In this document: piece by piece, positions 1 to 9,876 of the stretch
Position numbering within the stretch: the stretch's first letter is position 1
How the letters are laid out: each line of letters starts with the position of its first letter
Assembly: GCF_025340265.1 (NCBI RefSeq)
Contig: NZ_CP022708.1
Location: 1,082,501-1,146,500, forward strand
Direction: 5' to 3'
Length of the DNA: 64,000 bases
Source of the DNA: Novosphingobium sp. 9
Lineage (GTDB): Bacteria; Pseudomonadota; Alphaproteobacteria; Sphingomonadales; Sphingomonadaceae
Notes under the pieces: generated by a model
What the model saw: the letters and a program-made list of their open reading frames with translations, nothing else
Told to the model about the DNA's origin: nothing
The model's database searches: none
Position numbers and translations under genes: made by a program

Positions 1-1
1 C

Positions 2-802
2 GCCCTGTGCGTACTGCTTCTTCTACAAGCGCTGTTGAGCGAGGCTCAGTTGGAGACCTGGGGCTGGCGCATTCCGTTCGCCGTAGGCAGTCTGCTGGCC
101 ATAGGCGTATTCCATATGCGGCGCTCCATGGCGGAGACGCCGGACTTTGAAGCCCTTGCACAGTCGCAGATCACAGCTGAAAAAAGTAGCGGAACCCAAC
201 TGATCCGCGAGCATGCCCACCAGATCATCGTTGTTCTGGCACTGACCGCAGGTGGCACGCTCGCGTTCTATGCCTATTCCACATATATGCAGAAGTTCCT
301 GGTCAACAGCGCCGGGTTCAGCCGCCAGAGCGCGACAGGGATCATGGCGGCAGCCTTGTTTGTCTACATGCTGCTCCAGCCGGTTGCCGGATGGCTATCC
401 GACAAGATCGGCCGCAAGCCCCTGCTGATCGCCTTCGGCCTCATGGGCGTGTCCTGTACCGTGCCCCTGTTCAGAGGATTGGAAACAGCCCAGACCGCAA
501 CCCATGCCTTTCTTCTTGTCATGGCAGGGTTAGTGATCGTCACCGGCTATACCTCGATCAATGCAGTGGTGAAAGCCGAACTGTTCCCGGCACGCATCCG
601 CACCCTTGGCGTCGCGCTGCCTTATGCGCTGGCCAATACGCTGTTCGGTGGAACCGCCGAATATGTAGCCCTCCTGTTCAAGGACAAAGGGTACGAAGCC
701 GGCTTCTACTGGTATGTCACTTTCATGATCGGCATATCCATTGCAGCATATCTCTGGATCAGCCGGCGCAGCGCCAACCACATGAACGATAAGACGGACT
801 GA
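2..802 (+). CDS. MFS transporter, C-terminal part (metabolite:H+ symporter type)
   Basis: The reading frame is already open at the left edge, so the N-terminal half lies outside the window. The first visible residues include the stretch WGWRIPFAVGSLLAIGVF, typical of the middle of metabolite:H+ symporter permeases related to KgtP/ProP. Several hydrophobic spans follow, then the loop GWLSDKIGRKPLLIAFG, an MFS loop motif with the D-x-x-G-R-K signature. It acts in the inner membrane as a proton-coupled importer of small organic acids or zwitterions. The substrate cannot be read from this part. It ends in a short polar tail. Family call is firm, substrate unknown. Confidence 0.85.
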   Translation, partial: ALCVLLLLQALLSEAQLETWGWRIPFAVGSLLAIGVFHMRRSMAETPDFEALAQSQITAEKSSGTQLIREHAHQIIVVLALTAGGTLAFYAYSTYMQKFLVNSAGFSRQSATGIMAAALFVYMLLQPVAGWLSDKIGRKPLLIAFGLMGVSCTVPLFRGLETAQTATHAFLLVMAGLVIVTGYTSINAVVKAELFPARIRTLGVALPYALANTLFGGTAEYVALLFKDKGYEAGFYWYVTFMIGISIAAYLWISRRSANHMNDKTD

Positions 803-928
803 CGCCTGCGCCTGCTGAATCTCGAAATAGACCAGCGCTTCGGTATCGACACCTAGCAACCTATCCCCCATGCTTGGCGAATCCGGGGGGCAACCGCAAA
901 CAGCGGCCCGAGGCAGGAGCGAGTTCGG

Positions 929-2059
929 GTGTCGGTATCATTAATTCCTCTGGCCATCATGCTGAGCCAGCCCGGTTCACTGCCACTGCCCGCAGACGAA
1001 GCGGCAGCCTCTCCAGCGCCACCCTCCCTTGCGCTCGTTCTGCCGCAACGTTACCCGAACAGGCAAACTGCCCCGGTCGGCAGTTCGGGCCTGCCTCAGA
1101 CTTTCGCGCAACTCACCCTTCAGGATGGTTTGCCGCCTGCACCAGCCGGAACGATATCCGGGGCGGAAGGCACTGGCGAGATCGTCGTGACGCGAAACCA
1201 GCGTCATGTCCGCGCCGATCCGCTGTCGGGCCTGAACGCGGCCAGCTTCGATGCGGTGCAGGCGGTCGACAAGGCGATCGTCGCCCCGGTTGCGGGAGGG
1301 TATGAAAAGGTCGTCCCCAAACCGGTCCGCAACGGCTTGCGCAATTTCCTGATCAATCTTGCCGAGCCGGTGGTCTTCATCAACTACCTGCTGCAATTCA
1401 AGCCGGGCAAGGCGATGGAGACGGCGGGGCGTTTCGCCATCAACAGCACCATCGGCGTGGCCGGATTGTTCGACATGGCCAAGCGCAAGCCGTTCCACCT
1501 GCCCTATCGCGAGAACGGCTTTGCCAACACCTTCGCCTATCACGGCGTGAAAAACGGCGCTTACCTGTTCCTGCCGATCATCGGGCCTACGACAGTCCGC
1601 GATCTGATCGGGCGCATCCTCGACCTTTCGGTACTGCCCACCGTCATCGGCAAGCCGTTCAATACGCCCGTCTACAGCCTTGGCACAGGGACCGTGAAGG
1701 CGTTGAACGACCGTGTCGCCTTCGACGAGCAGATCGACGCCCAGCGCGCGGCCACCGATCCCTATGTCGCCACGCGCGATTTCTACCTCAAGCGCAGGCA
1801 GGCCGAAGTCAACGCCCTGCACAGCGCGGCCTGGCGCGCGCGTAAGGGCATCCCCGATCCGGTACTGCCCCCGATAGCGCCGCACGTGGACAAGAACGCC
1901 GCACCCGGCAGCCCGGATGCCGCGCCGCAGGTTTCGATCCCCGGCTCCTCCGGCCTCACTCCGGCAGCGCCTGCGCCTGAAGCCCCCGTCTCGGGAACAC
2001 CTCAGGTATCGGTGCCCCCGGCAACCGCGCCGTCGCTGTCATCATCGGGCACGCCCTGA
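929..2059 (+). CDS. mlaA: MlaA/VacJ family protein without a lipobox cysteine
   Basis: 376 residues from a GTG start. The core (about residues 125-285) carries the MlaA signature, including LINLAEPVVFINYLLQFKPG, INSTIGVAGLFDMAK and the GPTTVRDLIGR segment. MlaA is the outer-membrane component of the Mla retrograde phospholipid pathway. The N-terminus is hydrophobic and could be a signal peptide, but the translation contains no cysteine at all, so it cannot be lipidated as in the classical lipoprotein. A Pro/Ala/Ser-rich tail of about 70 residues follows the core. No other mla gene is nearby. A start further upstream in this frame is not supported. Confidence 0.85.
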   Translation: MSVSLIPLAIMLSQPGSLPLPADEAAASPAPPSLALVLPQRYPNRQTAPVGSSGLPQTFAQLTLQDGLPPAPAGTISGAEGTGEIVVTRNQRHVRADPLSGLNAASFDAVQAVDKAIVAPVAGGYEKVVPKPVRNGLRNFLINLAEPVVFINYLLQFKPGKAMETAGRFAINSTIGVAGLFDMAKRKPFHLPYRENGFANTFAYHGVKNGAYLFLPIIGPTTVRDLIGRILDLSVLPTVIGKPFNTPVYSLGTGTVKALNDRVAFDEQIDAQRAATDPYVATRDFYLKRRQAEVNALHSAAWRARKGIPDPVLPPIAPHVDKNAAPGSPDAAPQVSIPGSSGLTPAAPAPEAPVSGTPQVSVPPATAPSLSSSGTP

Positions 2060-2098
2060 ACGATCGCCGCGCCGTGCTGACGGGACGGTGATGACCTG

Positions 2099-2830
2099 TC
2101 AGGACAGCGCGCTCTGGGCAGGCCCGAAGCGCGCCACCATATCGTAGGCCTCCCCCAGAAACAGCTGGCGAACCGTGGTAATCCGCTCTGCGCCCCGCCA
2201 CGTCCGACGCTCCACACAGAGGCATGACACGCCTGCTGCCACCCCCAGCCACTCGGCTTCCTGCCGGGTTGCCGCGACGGCGGAAATGCGCGTCTCCGCT
2301 TCTGTCCAGGGCACATGCCGGAGCAGCCATGTGCCCGGCGGATCGGTTGCGAAATCGGCCTCGGCCAGCGCAGGAACGGCCAGCGCGCTGACCAGGCGGA
2401 ACTCGATGCACAGGGCTTTTCCGTCAGCCATGTGCAGTCCGTCGATCTCGATCAGGCTGCCTTTTCCCGCCAGAAGGGCTTCCTCGTCCTCGCCCTCTCC
2501 AGCCGGACGGGTCCTGCGCCGGATCGACCGGTAGGCATAGCTCTGGCCGCGCTCGCGCACCTGTGCGGCGATGTCGGGCACATCGAGCACCATCGAATGC
2601 ACGCGAGGGCGGGCGACGAACGTTCCGGCCTTCTTTCGCCGGTCGATCAGCCCGGCGGTCGCCAGCGCGGACAAGGCCTTGTTCACCGTCATCCGCGAAC
2701 AGCCATAGACCTGCATCACTGCCTGCTCGGTCGGCAGCCGGTCGCCCGGCGCCAGGTCTCCGGCAAGGATACGCTGTTCGAAGTCCGAGCGAATGCGCTC
2801 ATGCAAGGGCAGGCCCGGCGGCACGGTCAC
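2099..2830 (-). CDS. hutC: HutC, GntR-family histidine utilisation repressor
   Basis: 243 residues. The N-terminal winged helix-turn-helix (about 5-75) includes PTEQAVMQVYGCSRMTVNKA. The C-terminal UTRA effector domain (about 95-240) ends with the FLGEAYDMVARFGPAQ segment seen in HutC proteins, whose ligand is urocanate. Its ATG overlaps the stop of hutF by four bases (ATGA), so the two are translationally coupled. It presumably represses both hut transcription units through the operator at 4233-4242, including its own promoter. Divergent hut context makes this call firm. Confidence 0.93.
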   Translation of the reverse strand: MTVPPGLPLHERIRSDFEQRILAGDLAPGDRLPTEQAVMQVYGCSRMTVNKALSALATAGLIDRRKKAGTFVARPRVHSMVLDVPDIAAQVRERGQSYAYRSIRRRTRPAGEGEDEEALLAGKGSLIEIDGLHMADGKALCIEFRLVSALAVPALAEADFATDPPGTWLLRHVPWTEAETRISAVAATRQEAEWLGVAAGVSCLCVERRTWRGAERITTVRQLFLGEAYDMVARFGPAQSALS

Positions 2831-4206
2831 GCGATCAGGGCCTCCAGCACTCGGACATAGACCTTCTCCACACTCTCGCGCAGGCGGTGTCGCCCGTTGA
2901 CGACCACTTTCTCACCATGGCGCCATACGCAGTCAATGGCCGCGCGGCCGCCCGCGAAGACAAAGCTGTCCATAATCGCATCCCCTTCCCGATGGGCCAT
3001 CGAGGGGTGATCGAGCCGCAAGCTGACCAGGTCGGCGCCATGCCCCACCGCAATCCCCCCGGTCCTACCCAGCGCTGCGCCGCCTCCATCGAGCGCCGCA
3101 GCATAAAGGTCCGCCCCGGTCGAACGCCCGCTTCCCGTCGCCATGACGTTGCGCGCCCGGTGCACCAGACGCTGCCCATATTCGAGCAGGCGCAGCTCTT
3201 CGGCGCAGTCTATGAGCACATTGGAATCGCTGCCGATTCCATAGCGCCCCCCGGCAGCGAGAAAGTCCTGCGCCGGGAACAGGCCATCCCCGAGATTGGC
3301 CTCCGTTATCGGGCAAAGCCCCGCAATCGCACCGCTGCGCGCCAGTGCCAGGGTCTCTGCCTCGGTCATATGCGTGGCGTGGACAAGGCACCAGTTCGCG
3401 CCAACCTCGGCATGGGCGAGCAGCCATTCGACGGGCCGCTGGCCCGACCAGCCGAGGCAATCGGCAACTTCCTTTTCCTGTTCGGCAATATGGATGTGAA
3501 CCGGACGCCCTTTCGCCAGTGCTGCCATGTCCGCCAGCTGGTCAGGCGAAACGGCCCTGAGGCTGTGCGGCGCAACGCCGATCACCGGGTCGGGCAGGCT
3601 GCGCGCGTGCGCTTCCGCGCCTTCAAGCAGCCGGACATAACCATCGATATCGTTGAGGAAGCGCGCCTGCGCGAGCCCCGGCGGTCGGGCGCCAAAGCCT
3701 CCATAGCGGTAAAGGACCGGAAGCAGCGTCATGCCGATCCCGGTTTCGGCAGCCGCCGCGATAACCGCGCCGCTCATTGCCGCAGGATCGGCATAAGGGC
3801 GCCCGTCCCGATCATGGTGAAGGTAGTGGAATTCGCCGACACGCGTGAAGCCTGTCTCCAGCATCTCGACATAGGCCATCGCGGCAAGGGCCTGCACGTC
3901 GTCGGGCGTCATGCGGTCAACGAAGCGGTACATGATCTCGCGCCAGGTCCAGAAGCTGTCGCTGGACGCCCCGCGCCGCTCGGCCAGCCCCGCCATCCCG
4001 CGCTGGAAGGCATGGCTATGCAGATTGGGCATCCCCGGCACCGCGCAGGCATGCCGCTCGTCCGAAAGGCGCGCCGACACGCCTGCCTCCACGGACGCAA
4101 TCACCCCGTCGCGCAAGGTCAGCCGGACGTTTCGCGCCCAGCCTTCAGACAGCAGGCAATGTTCGAAAAACAGCGCACGCTGCGCTGTGCAGACCTGCTC
4201 CGGCAT
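2827..4206 (-). CDS. hutF: HutF, formimidoylglutamate deiminase
   Basis: 459 residues, the usual length of the family. Amidohydrolase fold with the metal motif NLHSHAFQRGMAG near the N-terminus, a later HIAEQEKEV segment, the HATHM histidine and the GSDSN aspartate. It converts N-formimidoyl-L-glutamate to N-formyl-L-glutamate and ammonia, which defines the five-step histidine route completed by HutG. It is transcribed divergently from hutI and is followed by hutC with an ATGA overlap. Cytoplasmic; no signal peptide. Presence of both HutF and HutG in the locus is mutually supporting. Confidence 0.95.
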   Translation of the reverse strand: MPEQVCTAQRALFFEHCLLSEGWARNVRLTLRDGVIASVEAGVSARLSDERHACAVPGMPNLHSHAFQRGMAGLAERRGASSDSFWTWREIMYRFVDRMTPDDVQALAAMAYVEMLETGFTRVGEFHYLHHDRDGRPYADPAAMSGAVIAAAAETGIGMTLLPVLYRYGGFGARPPGLAQARFLNDIDGYVRLLEGAEAHARSLPDPVIGVAPHSLRAVSPDQLADMAALAKGRPVHIHIAEQEKEVADCLGWSGQRPVEWLLAHAEVGANWCLVHATHMTEAETLALARSGAIAGLCPITEANLGDGLFPAQDFLAAGGRYGIGSDSNVLIDCAEELRLLEYGQRLVHRARNVMATGSGRSTGADLYAAALDGGGAALGRTGGIAVGHGADLVSLRLDHPSMAHREGDAIMDSFVFAGGRAAIDCVWRHGEKVVVNGRHRLRESVEKVYVRVLEALIA

Positions 4207-4232
4207 GATCGCGCTCCCTTGTTCCGATTTTT

Positions 4233-4242
4233 TGTCTATACA
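4233..4242. promoter_or_regulatory. Putative HutC operator in the hutF/hutI divergent promoter
   Basis: TGTCTATACA lies in the 91-base gap between the hutF and hutI starts, inside an AT-rich stretch unlike the GC-rich surroundings. It matches the TGTnnnnACA half-site layout of known HutC sites (TGTATATACA-like). One site placed here could control both hutFC and hutIHGU. Confidence 0.65.
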
Positions 4243-4297
4243 TTAAAACCGATCGATGCAATCACGGTGTCCTGCCGCCATCGCTGGGGATTCGGTC

Positions 4298-5491
4298 ATG
4301 CATTGCGACACCATCTGGAAGGACGCGCGGCTCGCCACCATGCGTGACGGGATGGGCGCTATCGATGACGGCGTAATCGCCTCCCGAGATGGCCGGATCG
4401 TCTTTGCAGGCGCTGCCGACGAGGCACCTGTGCTTGAAGCCGAGCGGATCGTTGCCTGCGATGGACGCTGGATCACGCCGGGCCTGATCGATTGCCACAC
4501 GCATCTGGTCCATGGCGGTCACCGGGCCAGCGAGTTCGAGATGCGCCTGAACGGGGCCTCCTACGAAGAGATCGCCCGCGCGGGCGGCGGCATCGTCTCC
4601 ACCATGCGCGCCACCCGCGCCGCCAGCGAGGACGCGCTCGTCGCCTCTGCCCTGCCCCGGCTCGACGCGCTGATCGCCGAGGGCGCGACGACGGTGGAAG
4701 TAAAATCGGGCTACGGCCTCGATCTCGAAACCGAACTGCGGATGCTGCGCGCCGCCCGCCGTCTGGGCACCGAACGCGCGGTGTCCATCGCGACCACATT
4801 CCTCGGCGCCCATGCCCTGTCGCCCGAGTTCGCCGGTGATGCCGATGGCTACATCGACCATCTGTGCAAGGTCATGCTGCCCACCGTCGCCAGCGAAAGT
4901 CTGGCCGATGCCGTGGATGCCTTCTGCGAGGGCATCGGCTTCACCCCGGAGCAGACCGCACGGGTGTTTGCCGCCGCAGCCCGCCACGGTCTGCCGGTCA
5001 AGCTCCATGCCGAGCAGCTGTCCAACCTCCATGGTGCCGCGCTCGCCGCACGGCACGAGGCGCTGTCCGCCGACCACCTCGAACATCTGGACGAGGCGGG
5101 CATCGCCGCGATGGCGGCTTCGGGCACGGTCGCCACCCTGCTTCCGGGCGCCTTCTACTTCTGCCGCGAAACGCAGGCGCCACCCGTCGCGGCCCTGCGC
5201 GCTTCCGGTGTGCCGATCGCCCTGGCGACCGACTGCAATCCCGGCACCTCGCCGCTCACCTCGCTGCTGCTGGCGATGAACATGGGGGCGACCTTGTTCC
5301 GCCTCACCGTCAGCGAATGCCTTGCCGGTGTCACCCGCAATGCCGCGCGCGCCCTGGGGCTGGCCGATCGCGGCACGCTGGAGGCGGGCAAGCGCTGCGA
5401 CCTCGCCATCTGGGACATCGATAGCCCCGCCGAACTCGTCTATCGCATGGGGTTCAATCCGCTCCATGCCCGTATCTGGAGTGGAAAATGA
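4298..5491 (+). CDS. hutI: HutI, imidazolonepropionase
   Basis: 397 residues from the ATG at 4298, preceded by GGGGA eight bases upstream; an in-frame ATG at 4256 would add 14 residues that lie too close to the operator and look unlike the family. Amidohydrolase with the metal motif [12 protein letters not shown], then [31 protein letters not shown] and [10 protein letters not shown], all classical HutI segments. It opens the imidazolone ring of imidazolone-5-propionate to give N-formimidoylglutamate. The stop overlaps the hutH start as ATGA. Confidence 0.95.
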   Translation: MHCDTIWKDARLATMRDGMGAIDDGVIASRDGRIVFAGAADEAPVLEAERIVACDGRWITPGLIDCHTHLVHGGHRASEFEMRLNGASYEEIARAGGGIVSTMRATRAASEDALVASALPRLDALIAEGATTVEVKSGYGLDLETELRMLRAARRLGTERAVSIATTFLGAHALSPEFAGDADGYIDHLCKVMLPTVASESLADAVDAFCEGIGFTPEQTARVFAAAARHGLPVKLHAEQLSNLHGAALAARHEALSADHLEHLDEAGIAAMAASGTVATLLPGAFYFCRETQAPPVAALRASGVPIALATDCNPGTSPLTSLLLAMNMGATLFRLTVSECLAGVTRNAARALGLADRGTLEAGKRCDLAIWDIDSPAELVYRMGFNPLHARIWSGK

Positions 5492-7016
5492 AGACCGTCC
5501 TGCTCAGCCCCGGCCACGTGACGCTTGCCAAGTGGCGCGCCGTCTATCGCGGGGCTGTGGTGCAACTCGACCCGCCTGTGCCGACCGCATCGCGCAGAGC
5601 GTCGCCGCCGTCTCGCGCATTCTGGCCAGAGGAGAGCCGGTTTACGGGATCAACACCGGGTTCGGGAAGCTGGCCAGCGTGCGCATCGGCGACGAGGATC
5701 TGGCGACGCTTCAGCGCAATATCGTGCTCAGCCACGCGGCGGGCACGGGTGAGCCTTCGCCGGTGCCGGTGATCCGCCTGATGATGGCGCTGAAGCTTGC
5801 CAGTCTGGCGCAGGGTGCCTCGGGCGTGCGCCCGGAAACGGTCGCCCTGCTGGAGGCGATGCTGGACAAGGGTCTGACCCCGGTGGTGCCGAGCCAGGGC
5901 TCGGTCGGCGCCAGCGGCGATCTTGCGCCGCTATCCCACATGGCCGCAACGATGATCGGCGTGGGCGAGGTCTTCTGGAAAGGGGAGCGGCTCTCCGCGC
6001 TGGAAGGGTTGAACAGAGCAGGCCTGAAACCGACGGAACTGGGACCTAAGGAGGGTCTGGCGCTGCTGAACGGCACCCAGTTCTCGACCGCGAACGCGCT
6101 GGCGGGTCTGTTCGAGGCCGAACTGCTGTTCCGCTCGGCGCTCGTCACCGGCGCGCTGTCCACCGAGGCGGCAAAGGGATCGGACACGCCGTTCGATCCG
6201 CGCATCCATCACCTGCGCCGCCATCGCGGGCAGATCGAGGTTGCCGAGGCGCTCCGTGCGCTGATGGCGGGCAGTGCGATCCGGGCGAGCCATCTCGATC
6301 ACGATGCGCGCGTGCAGGACCCCTACTGCCTGCGCTGCCAGCCGCAGGTCATGGGCGCCGCGCTCGACGTGCTGCGTCAGGCCGCCGCGACGCTGGAGAT
6401 CGAGGCCAACGGCGTTTCCGACAACCCGCTGATCTTTCCGGAAACCGACGAGGCGCTGTCGGGCGGCAATTTCCATGCCGAGCCGGTGGCCTTCGCGGCG
6501 GACATGATCGCCATGGCGGTGTGCGAGATCGGCTCGATCGCCGAGCGCCGGATCGCGATGCTGGTCGATCCCGCCCTCTCCAGCCTGCCTGCATTCCTGA
6601 CACCGCGACCGGGGCTCAATTCCGGGTTCATGATCCCGCAAGTGACCGCCGCCGCGCTGGTCAGCGAGAACAAGCAGCGCGCCTATCCGGCCAGCGTCGA
6701 TTCCATCCCCACCTCCGCCAATCAGGAGGACCATGTCTCGATGGCCGCGCACGGCGCGCGCCGCCTGCTGGACATGACCGCGAATGCCGGCGCGGTGCTG
6801 GGGATCGAACTGCTCGCCGCCGCGCAAGGGTGCGATTTCCACGCCCCGCTCGCCTCCAGCACGGCGCTGGAAGCCGCCCGCGCGATCTTGCGCGAACAGG
6901 TGCCGACGCTGGACGACGACCGCCATTTCCACCCGGACATGGAAGCGGCGAACCTGCTCATCCGCTCGGGCGCCCTGATCGCCCCGGCAGCCGATATGCT
7001 TCCCGGCGTCGCGTGA
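5488..7016 (+). CDS. hutH: HutH, histidine ammonia-lyase (frameshifted as read)
   Basis: The start ([16 protein letters not shown]) is in one frame and everything from about [11 protein letters not shown] onward in the -1 frame. The break is at the CCC run 5571-5573. Four Cs would give one 509-residue protein, the normal HutH length. With that correction the MIO-forming Ala-Ser-Gly falls at 142-144 inside [15 protein letters not shown]. The [12 protein letters not shown] and [14 protein letters not shown] segments are intact. It deaminates L-histidine to urocanate, the first step of the pathway. Taken literally the gene is broken, which would make the locus non-functional; a consensus base error is more likely. 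Confidence 0.93.
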
Positions 7017-7852
7017 GCGACAATCATGAAGCGCATCGCGTGAGCGACTGGCTGACCGTCACCGAGGGCGACGCGCCGCTGGTGATCGCCTTTCCCCACG
7101 TCGGCACGGACCTTGCCGACGTGGAGGGTCGCTTCCGCTCGCCATGGCTGGCGCGGCGCGATGCCGACTGGTGGGTTGACGATCTCTACGCCTTCGCCGC
7201 CGATCTGGGCGCCACGCTGGTCAGCACCCGCATTTCGCGCAGCGTGATCGACCTCAACCGCGATCCGTCGGGCGCCTCGCTCTATCCGGGGCAGGCGACG
7301 ACCGAACTGTGCCCGACGACCACGTTCGACGGCGAGCCGCTCTATAAAGACAGTGCGCCCGACGAGGCCGAGATCGCCCGCCGCCGCACCCGCTGGTTCG
7401 ATCCCTATCACGCCGCGCTGACGGCCCAGATCGCGCGGCTGCGCACCCGGCACGCCCGCGTGGTCCTCTACGATGCCCACTCGATCCGCAGCCGGGTGCC
7501 GCGCCTGTTCGACGGGGAACTGCCGCAGTTCAATATCGGCACCAACGGCGGCACGACCTGCGACCCTGCCCTCGCTGCGAAAGTTCAGGCCATCTGTGCG
7601 GCCTCGGGCGAGAGCCATGTCCTCGACGGACGCTTCCGGGGCGGCTGGTCCACGCGGCACTACGGGGCGCCCGACAAGGGCGTCCACGCCATCCAGATGG
7701 AGCTCGCCATCCGGGGCTACATGGACGAACCCGATACGCCGACGCAGGCCAACTGGCCGCCGCCGTTCGATCCGGCCCGCGCCGCGCCGCTCACCGAAAC
7801 CCTTTCGCACATCCTGAAGGCCGCGCTGGCCTTCACCGCCGAGGACGCCTGA
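7013..7852 (+). CDS. hutG: HutG, N-formylglutamate amidohydrolase (deformylase)
   Basis: 279 residues from the GTG at 7013, which overlaps the hutH stop as GTGA; a second GTG at 7040 (VSDWLTV) would give 270 residues, and both fit. Family hallmarks are [10 protein letters not shown] near the start, [31 protein letters not shown] and FNIGTNGG. It hydrolyses N-formylglutamate to glutamate and formate, the last step after HutF. hutU begins one base after its stop. An 11-base direct repeat (GCGTGAGCGAC) at 7011-7021 and 7038-7048 creates the two possible starts. Confidence 0.93.
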   Translation: MSDNHEAHRVSDWLTVTEGDAPLVIAFPHVGTDLADVEGRFRSPWLARRDADWWVDDLYAFAADLGATLVSTRISRSVIDLNRDPSGASLYPGQATTELCPTTTFDGEPLYKDSAPDEAEIARRRTRWFDPYHAALTAQIARLRTRHARVVLYDAHSIRSRVPRLFDGELPQFNIGTNGGTTCDPALAAKVQAICAASGESHVLDGRFRGGWSTRHYGAPDKGVHAIQMELAIRGYMDEPDTPTQANWPPPFDPARAAPLTETLSHILKAALAFTAEDA

Positions 7853-7853
7853 C

Positions 7854-9521
7854 ATGACCCGCATCGACAACACCCGCGTCATCAAGCCTGCCACCGGCAC
7901 GACGCTCTCTGCGAAAAGCTGGCTCACCGAAGCGCCCTTGCGCATGCTGATGAACAACCTCCACCCCGATGTGGCCGAGCGCCCGGAGGAACTGGTCGTC
8001 TACGGCGGAATCGGCCGCGCCGCGCGCGACTGGGAAAGCTACGACAGGATCATCGAGACGCTCCGCCGCCTGAACACCGACGAAACGCTGCTGGTCCAGT
8101 CGGGCAAGCCGGTGGGCGTGTTCCGCACTCATGCCGATGCGCCGCGCGTGCTGATCGCCAACTCCAATCTTGTACCGCACTGGGCAAACTGGGAGCATTT
8201 CAACGACCTCGATAGGCGCGGTCTGGCCATGTACGGGCAGATGACCGCCGGATCGTGGATCTACATCGGCACGCAGGGCATCGTGCAGGGCACCTACGAG
8301 ACTTTCGTGGAAATGGGCCGCCAGCACCACGACGGCGACCTTTCGGGCAAATGGCTGCTGACGGCGGGCCTTGGCGGCATGGGCGGCGCGCAGCCGCTGG
8401 CGGCAGTGATGGCGGGCGCATCGTGCCTTGCGATCGAGTGCCAGCCCAGCCGGATCGAGATGCGCCTGCGCACCGGCTATCTCGACAAGTCGGCGACCAC
8501 CATCGAGGAAGCCATGGCGATCCTCGATCAGGCGAAGGCGGATGGCACGCCCATCTCGGTCGGCCTGCTGGGCAATGCGGCGGAATTGCTGCCCGAGATC
8601 TTCGCGCGCGGCATCCGCCCGGACCTGCTGACCGACCAGACCAGCGCCCACGATCCGGTCAACGGCTACCTCCCGGCAGGCTGGACCGTGGCCGAATGGA
8701 TCGAACGGCGCGAGCGCGACCCCGAAGCGGTCGCAAAGGCCGCCAAGGCATCTATGGCGCAGCACGTCCGCGCGATGCTGGACTTTCAGGCGGCGGGCGT
8801 GCCCACCACCGACTACGGCAACAACATCCGCCAGGTCGCGCTGGACGAAGGCGTGGCGAACGCCTTCGACTTCCCCGGCTTCGTGCCCGCCTATATCCGC
8901 CCGCTGTTCTGCCGGGGCGTGGGGCCGTTCCGCTGGGCCGCGCTCTCGGGCGATCCCGAGGACATCTACAAGACCGACGCCAAGGTGAAGGAACTGCTGC
9001 CCGACAACGCACACCTGCACAACTGGCTCGACATGGCGCGCGAGAGGATCCACTTTCAGGGCCTGCCCGCGCGTATCTGCTGGGTGGGTCTGGGCGATCG
9101 CCACCGCCTCGGCCTCGCCTTCAACGAGATGGTCGCGAGCGGTGAACTCAAGGCCCCGGTCGTCATCGGTCGCGACCACCTCGACAGCGGCTCCGTCGCC
9201 TCCCCCAATCGCGAGACCGAGGCGATGCGCGACGGTTCGGACGCGGTTTCGGACTGGCCGCTGCTCAACGCCCTGCTCAACACGGCAAGCGGCGCGACAT
9301 GGGTGTCGCTCCACCATGGCGGCGGTGTCGGCATGGGCTATTCGCAGCATTCGGGCATGGTGATCGTCGCGGATGGCACGCAGGAAGCTGCCGCACGGCT
9401 TGAACGCGTGCTGTGGAACGACCCCGCCACCGGCGTCATGCGCCATGCCGATGCGGGCTATGACATCGCCCGTGACTGCGCGATGGAAAAGGGGCTCGAC
9501 CTGCCCGGCATCCTGCCCTGA
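7854..9521 (+). CDS. hutU: HutU, urocanate hydratase
   Basis: 555 residues, the standard length. The NAD+-binding glycine-rich segment [12 protein letters not shown], the [14 protein letters not shown] segment, [13 protein letters not shown] and the C-terminal [15 protein letters not shown] are all diagnostic. It hydrates urocanate to imidazolone-5-propionate using tightly bound NAD+ as an electrophile. Last gene of hutIHGU and followed by a hairpin at 9528-9573. Cytoplasmic. No anomaly in sequence. Confidence 0.97.
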   Translation: MTRIDNTRVIKPATGTTLSAKSWLTEAPLRMLMNNLHPDVAERPEELVVYGGIGRAARDWESYDRIIETLRRLNTDETLLVQSGKPVGVFRTHADAPRVLIANSNLVPHWANWEHFNDLDRRGLAMYGQMTAGSWIYIGTQGIVQGTYETFVEMGRQHHDGDLSGKWLLTAGLGGMGGAQPLAAVMAGASCLAIECQPSRIEMRLRTGYLDKSATTIEEAMAILDQAKADGTPISVGLLGNAAELLPEIFARGIRPDLLTDQTSAHDPVNGYLPAGWTVAEWIERRERDPEAVAKAAKASMAQHVRAMLDFQAAGVPTTDYGNNIRQVALDEGVANAFDFPGFVPAYIRPLFCRGVGPFRWAALSGDPEDIYKTDAKVKELLPDNAHLHNWLDMARERIHFQGLPARICWVGLGDRHRLGLAFNEMVASGELKAPVVIGRDHLDSGSVASPNRETEAMRDGSDAVSDWPLLNALLNTASGATWVSLHHGGGVGMGYSQHSGMVIVADGTQEAAARLERVLWNDPATGVMRHADAGYDIARDCAMEKGLDLPGILP

Positions 9522-9527
9522 GGATCA

Positions 9528-9573
9528 TCGCGAAGGCTGCTACGAATGCTAAAGCCTCGCAGCGTCTTCGCGA
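9528..9573 (+). terminator. Hairpin after hutU
   Basis: TCGCGAAG-g-CTGC (9528-9540) pairs with GCAG-cgt-CTTCGCGA (9559-9573) seven bases past the hutU stop. There is no T-tract, so it may be a weak terminator or an mRNA 3'-end stabiliser. Confidence 0.5.
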
Positions 9574-9684
9574 AACCTGCCTTCCTCGCGACACTTTCGG
9601 ACAATCGGACAAGACCTCGGCAAAGCCCTGCGACAACGCCGGCCTATTGCGCTTTCATCAGTTCCTTGAAAGGCGGCAAAGCGA

Positions 9685-9867
9685 ATGGTCCGGGTTCTCA
9701 GCATGGCAGCGGCACTGGCGAGCGCATCGACGATCTTCACCGGGGTCGGCGCGAGCGCTCCAGCCACACATCAGAGCCAAGCATCCACCACGCCCGCGAC
9801 AGGTTCGGCGGACCGGCCTTTCGTGCTATCGAAGGTGAACGTCACTGCGACCCCGCTGCCGAACTAG
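9685..9867 (+). CDS. Small putative secreted protein, 60 residues
   Basis: ATG with AGGCGG eight bases upstream. Residues 1-24 look like a signal peptide (MVRVLSMAAALASASTIF, then ASA). The remainder is Ser/Thr/Ala-rich with no recognisable domain, so the mature peptide would be about 35 residues. It stands alone between the hut terminator and the convergent sensor kinase gene. I recognise no family; the signal-peptide-like start is the only reason to call it. Could be chance. Confidence 0.35.
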   Translation: MVRVLSMAAALASASTIFTGVGASAPATHQSQASTTPATGSADRPFVLSKVNVTATPLPN

Positions 9868-9876
9868 GCCCTAGGG

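Noticed and set aside
2563..4347. Plus-strand open frame opposite hutF and hutC
   Set aside because: Shadow of well-supported hut genes; no start context or domain.
5488..7016. hutH as a genuine pseudogene
   Set aside because: The same type of G/C-run error recurs in eleven unrelated genes, and the rest of hutH and the hut operon is perfectly preserved.
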